Assembly: GCF_001945365.1 (NCBI RefSeq)
Contig: NZ_MSTQ01000027.1
Span: 1 to 64,000 of the forward strand
Direction: 5' to 3'
From: Pseudomonas reinekei
GTDB taxonomy: Bacteria > Pseudomonadota > Gammaproteobacteria > Pseudomonadales > Pseudomonadaceae
Length of the DNA: 64,000 bases
Position 1 is the stretch's first letter. The number at the start of each line of letters is the position of its first letter. Below, piece after piece: positions 63,954 through 64,000 of this stretch. A program made the translations under genes and the position numbers. The notes beneath the pieces are model-generated. The model saw nothing but the letters and a program-made list of their open reading frames with translations. It had not been told where the DNA came from and did no database searches.

Positions 63954-64000
63954 TTGAAACTTTTAGTCCTGAGTTTTTATTATCAACCGGATTTGTCTGC
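63954..64000 (+). CDS. Start of a glycosyltransferase (partial, window end)
   Basis: The last 47 bases read, from a TTG start preceded by GAGG, as LKLLVLSFYYQPDLSA. This opening matches WbuB/WcaI-like GT4 glycosyltransferases, which begin with the same pattern. Only 15 codons are visible, so the call is weak, though context supports it. Confidence 0.55.
   Translation, partial: MKLLVLSFYYQPDLS

Noticed and set aside
1..64000. CRISPR arrays and tRNA genes
   Set aside because: No spaced direct repeats of CRISPR type and no T-loop/acceptor-stem pattern were found by reading.

Overview
This window looks like a chromosomal segment of a Pseudomonas of the fluorescens group. The evidence is GC-rich coding with dense overlapping genes, an OprI lipoprotein, an arginine-32 type EF-P next to its rhamnosyltransferase EarP, REP/REPIN elements with the CTGCTCGCGA core, and a wbpM/comEA O-antigen neighbourhood. 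No species call is possible from sequence reading alone. No tRNA, rRNA, CRISPR array or intact transposase was seen.

Layout. Positions 1-24.7 kb are core chromosome: efp-earP, a membrane protein with a Gre-like factor, cysB and a Usp, nucleotidase, ketopantoate-reductase-like and thioredoxin genes, PilZ, DAHP synthase, the major lipoprotein OprI convergent with an L,D-transpeptidase, tesA divergent from an ABC exporter (the tesA-ybbA-ybbP arrangement), greB, DoxX, an MltF-like transglycosylase, tatD, a chemoreceptor, a thioesterase, CHAD and patatin genes. Positions 24.8-33 kb hold the complete high-affinity potassium system kdpFABC plus kdpDE, all on the minus strand and punctuated by three REP pairs. 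Positions 33.2-36.1 kb hold rmlB-rmlA-rmlD for dTDP-L-rhamnose, without rmlC. Positions 36.3-41.6 kb hold an ethanolamine-type permease, a DUF1989 protein, a ketoacyl synthase/SDR pair and comEA.

Positions 41.6-45.5 kb are a decay zone: a broken SleB-type cell-wall hydrolase, a broken membrane O-acyltransferase with an SGNH domain, and unrecognised debris. Positions 45.5-53.3 kb carry a tight minus-strand operon read as wbpM, wbqC-like, GtrB-type glycosyltransferase, acyltransferase, glycosidase-like propeller, gtrA, methyltransferase and sugar aminotransferase. Positions 54.5 kb to the end carry a divergent plus-strand O-polysaccharide operon: wecB, wecC, a Wzx-like flippase, an acetyltransferase, a Wzy/WaaL-like protein, an AsnB-type amidotransferase, a heparinase II/III protein and the first codons of a glycosyltransferase.

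Working together. RmlBAD would supply dTDP-sugar intermediates both for surface polysaccharide and, as dTDP-rhamnose, for EarP modification of EF-P Arg32. WecB/WecC would make UDP-ManNAcA, which AsnB could amidate. The wbpM-wecE operon looks like a unit that makes and flips a modified 4-amino-sugar. This last point is the most interesting inference here and is not proven by sequence.
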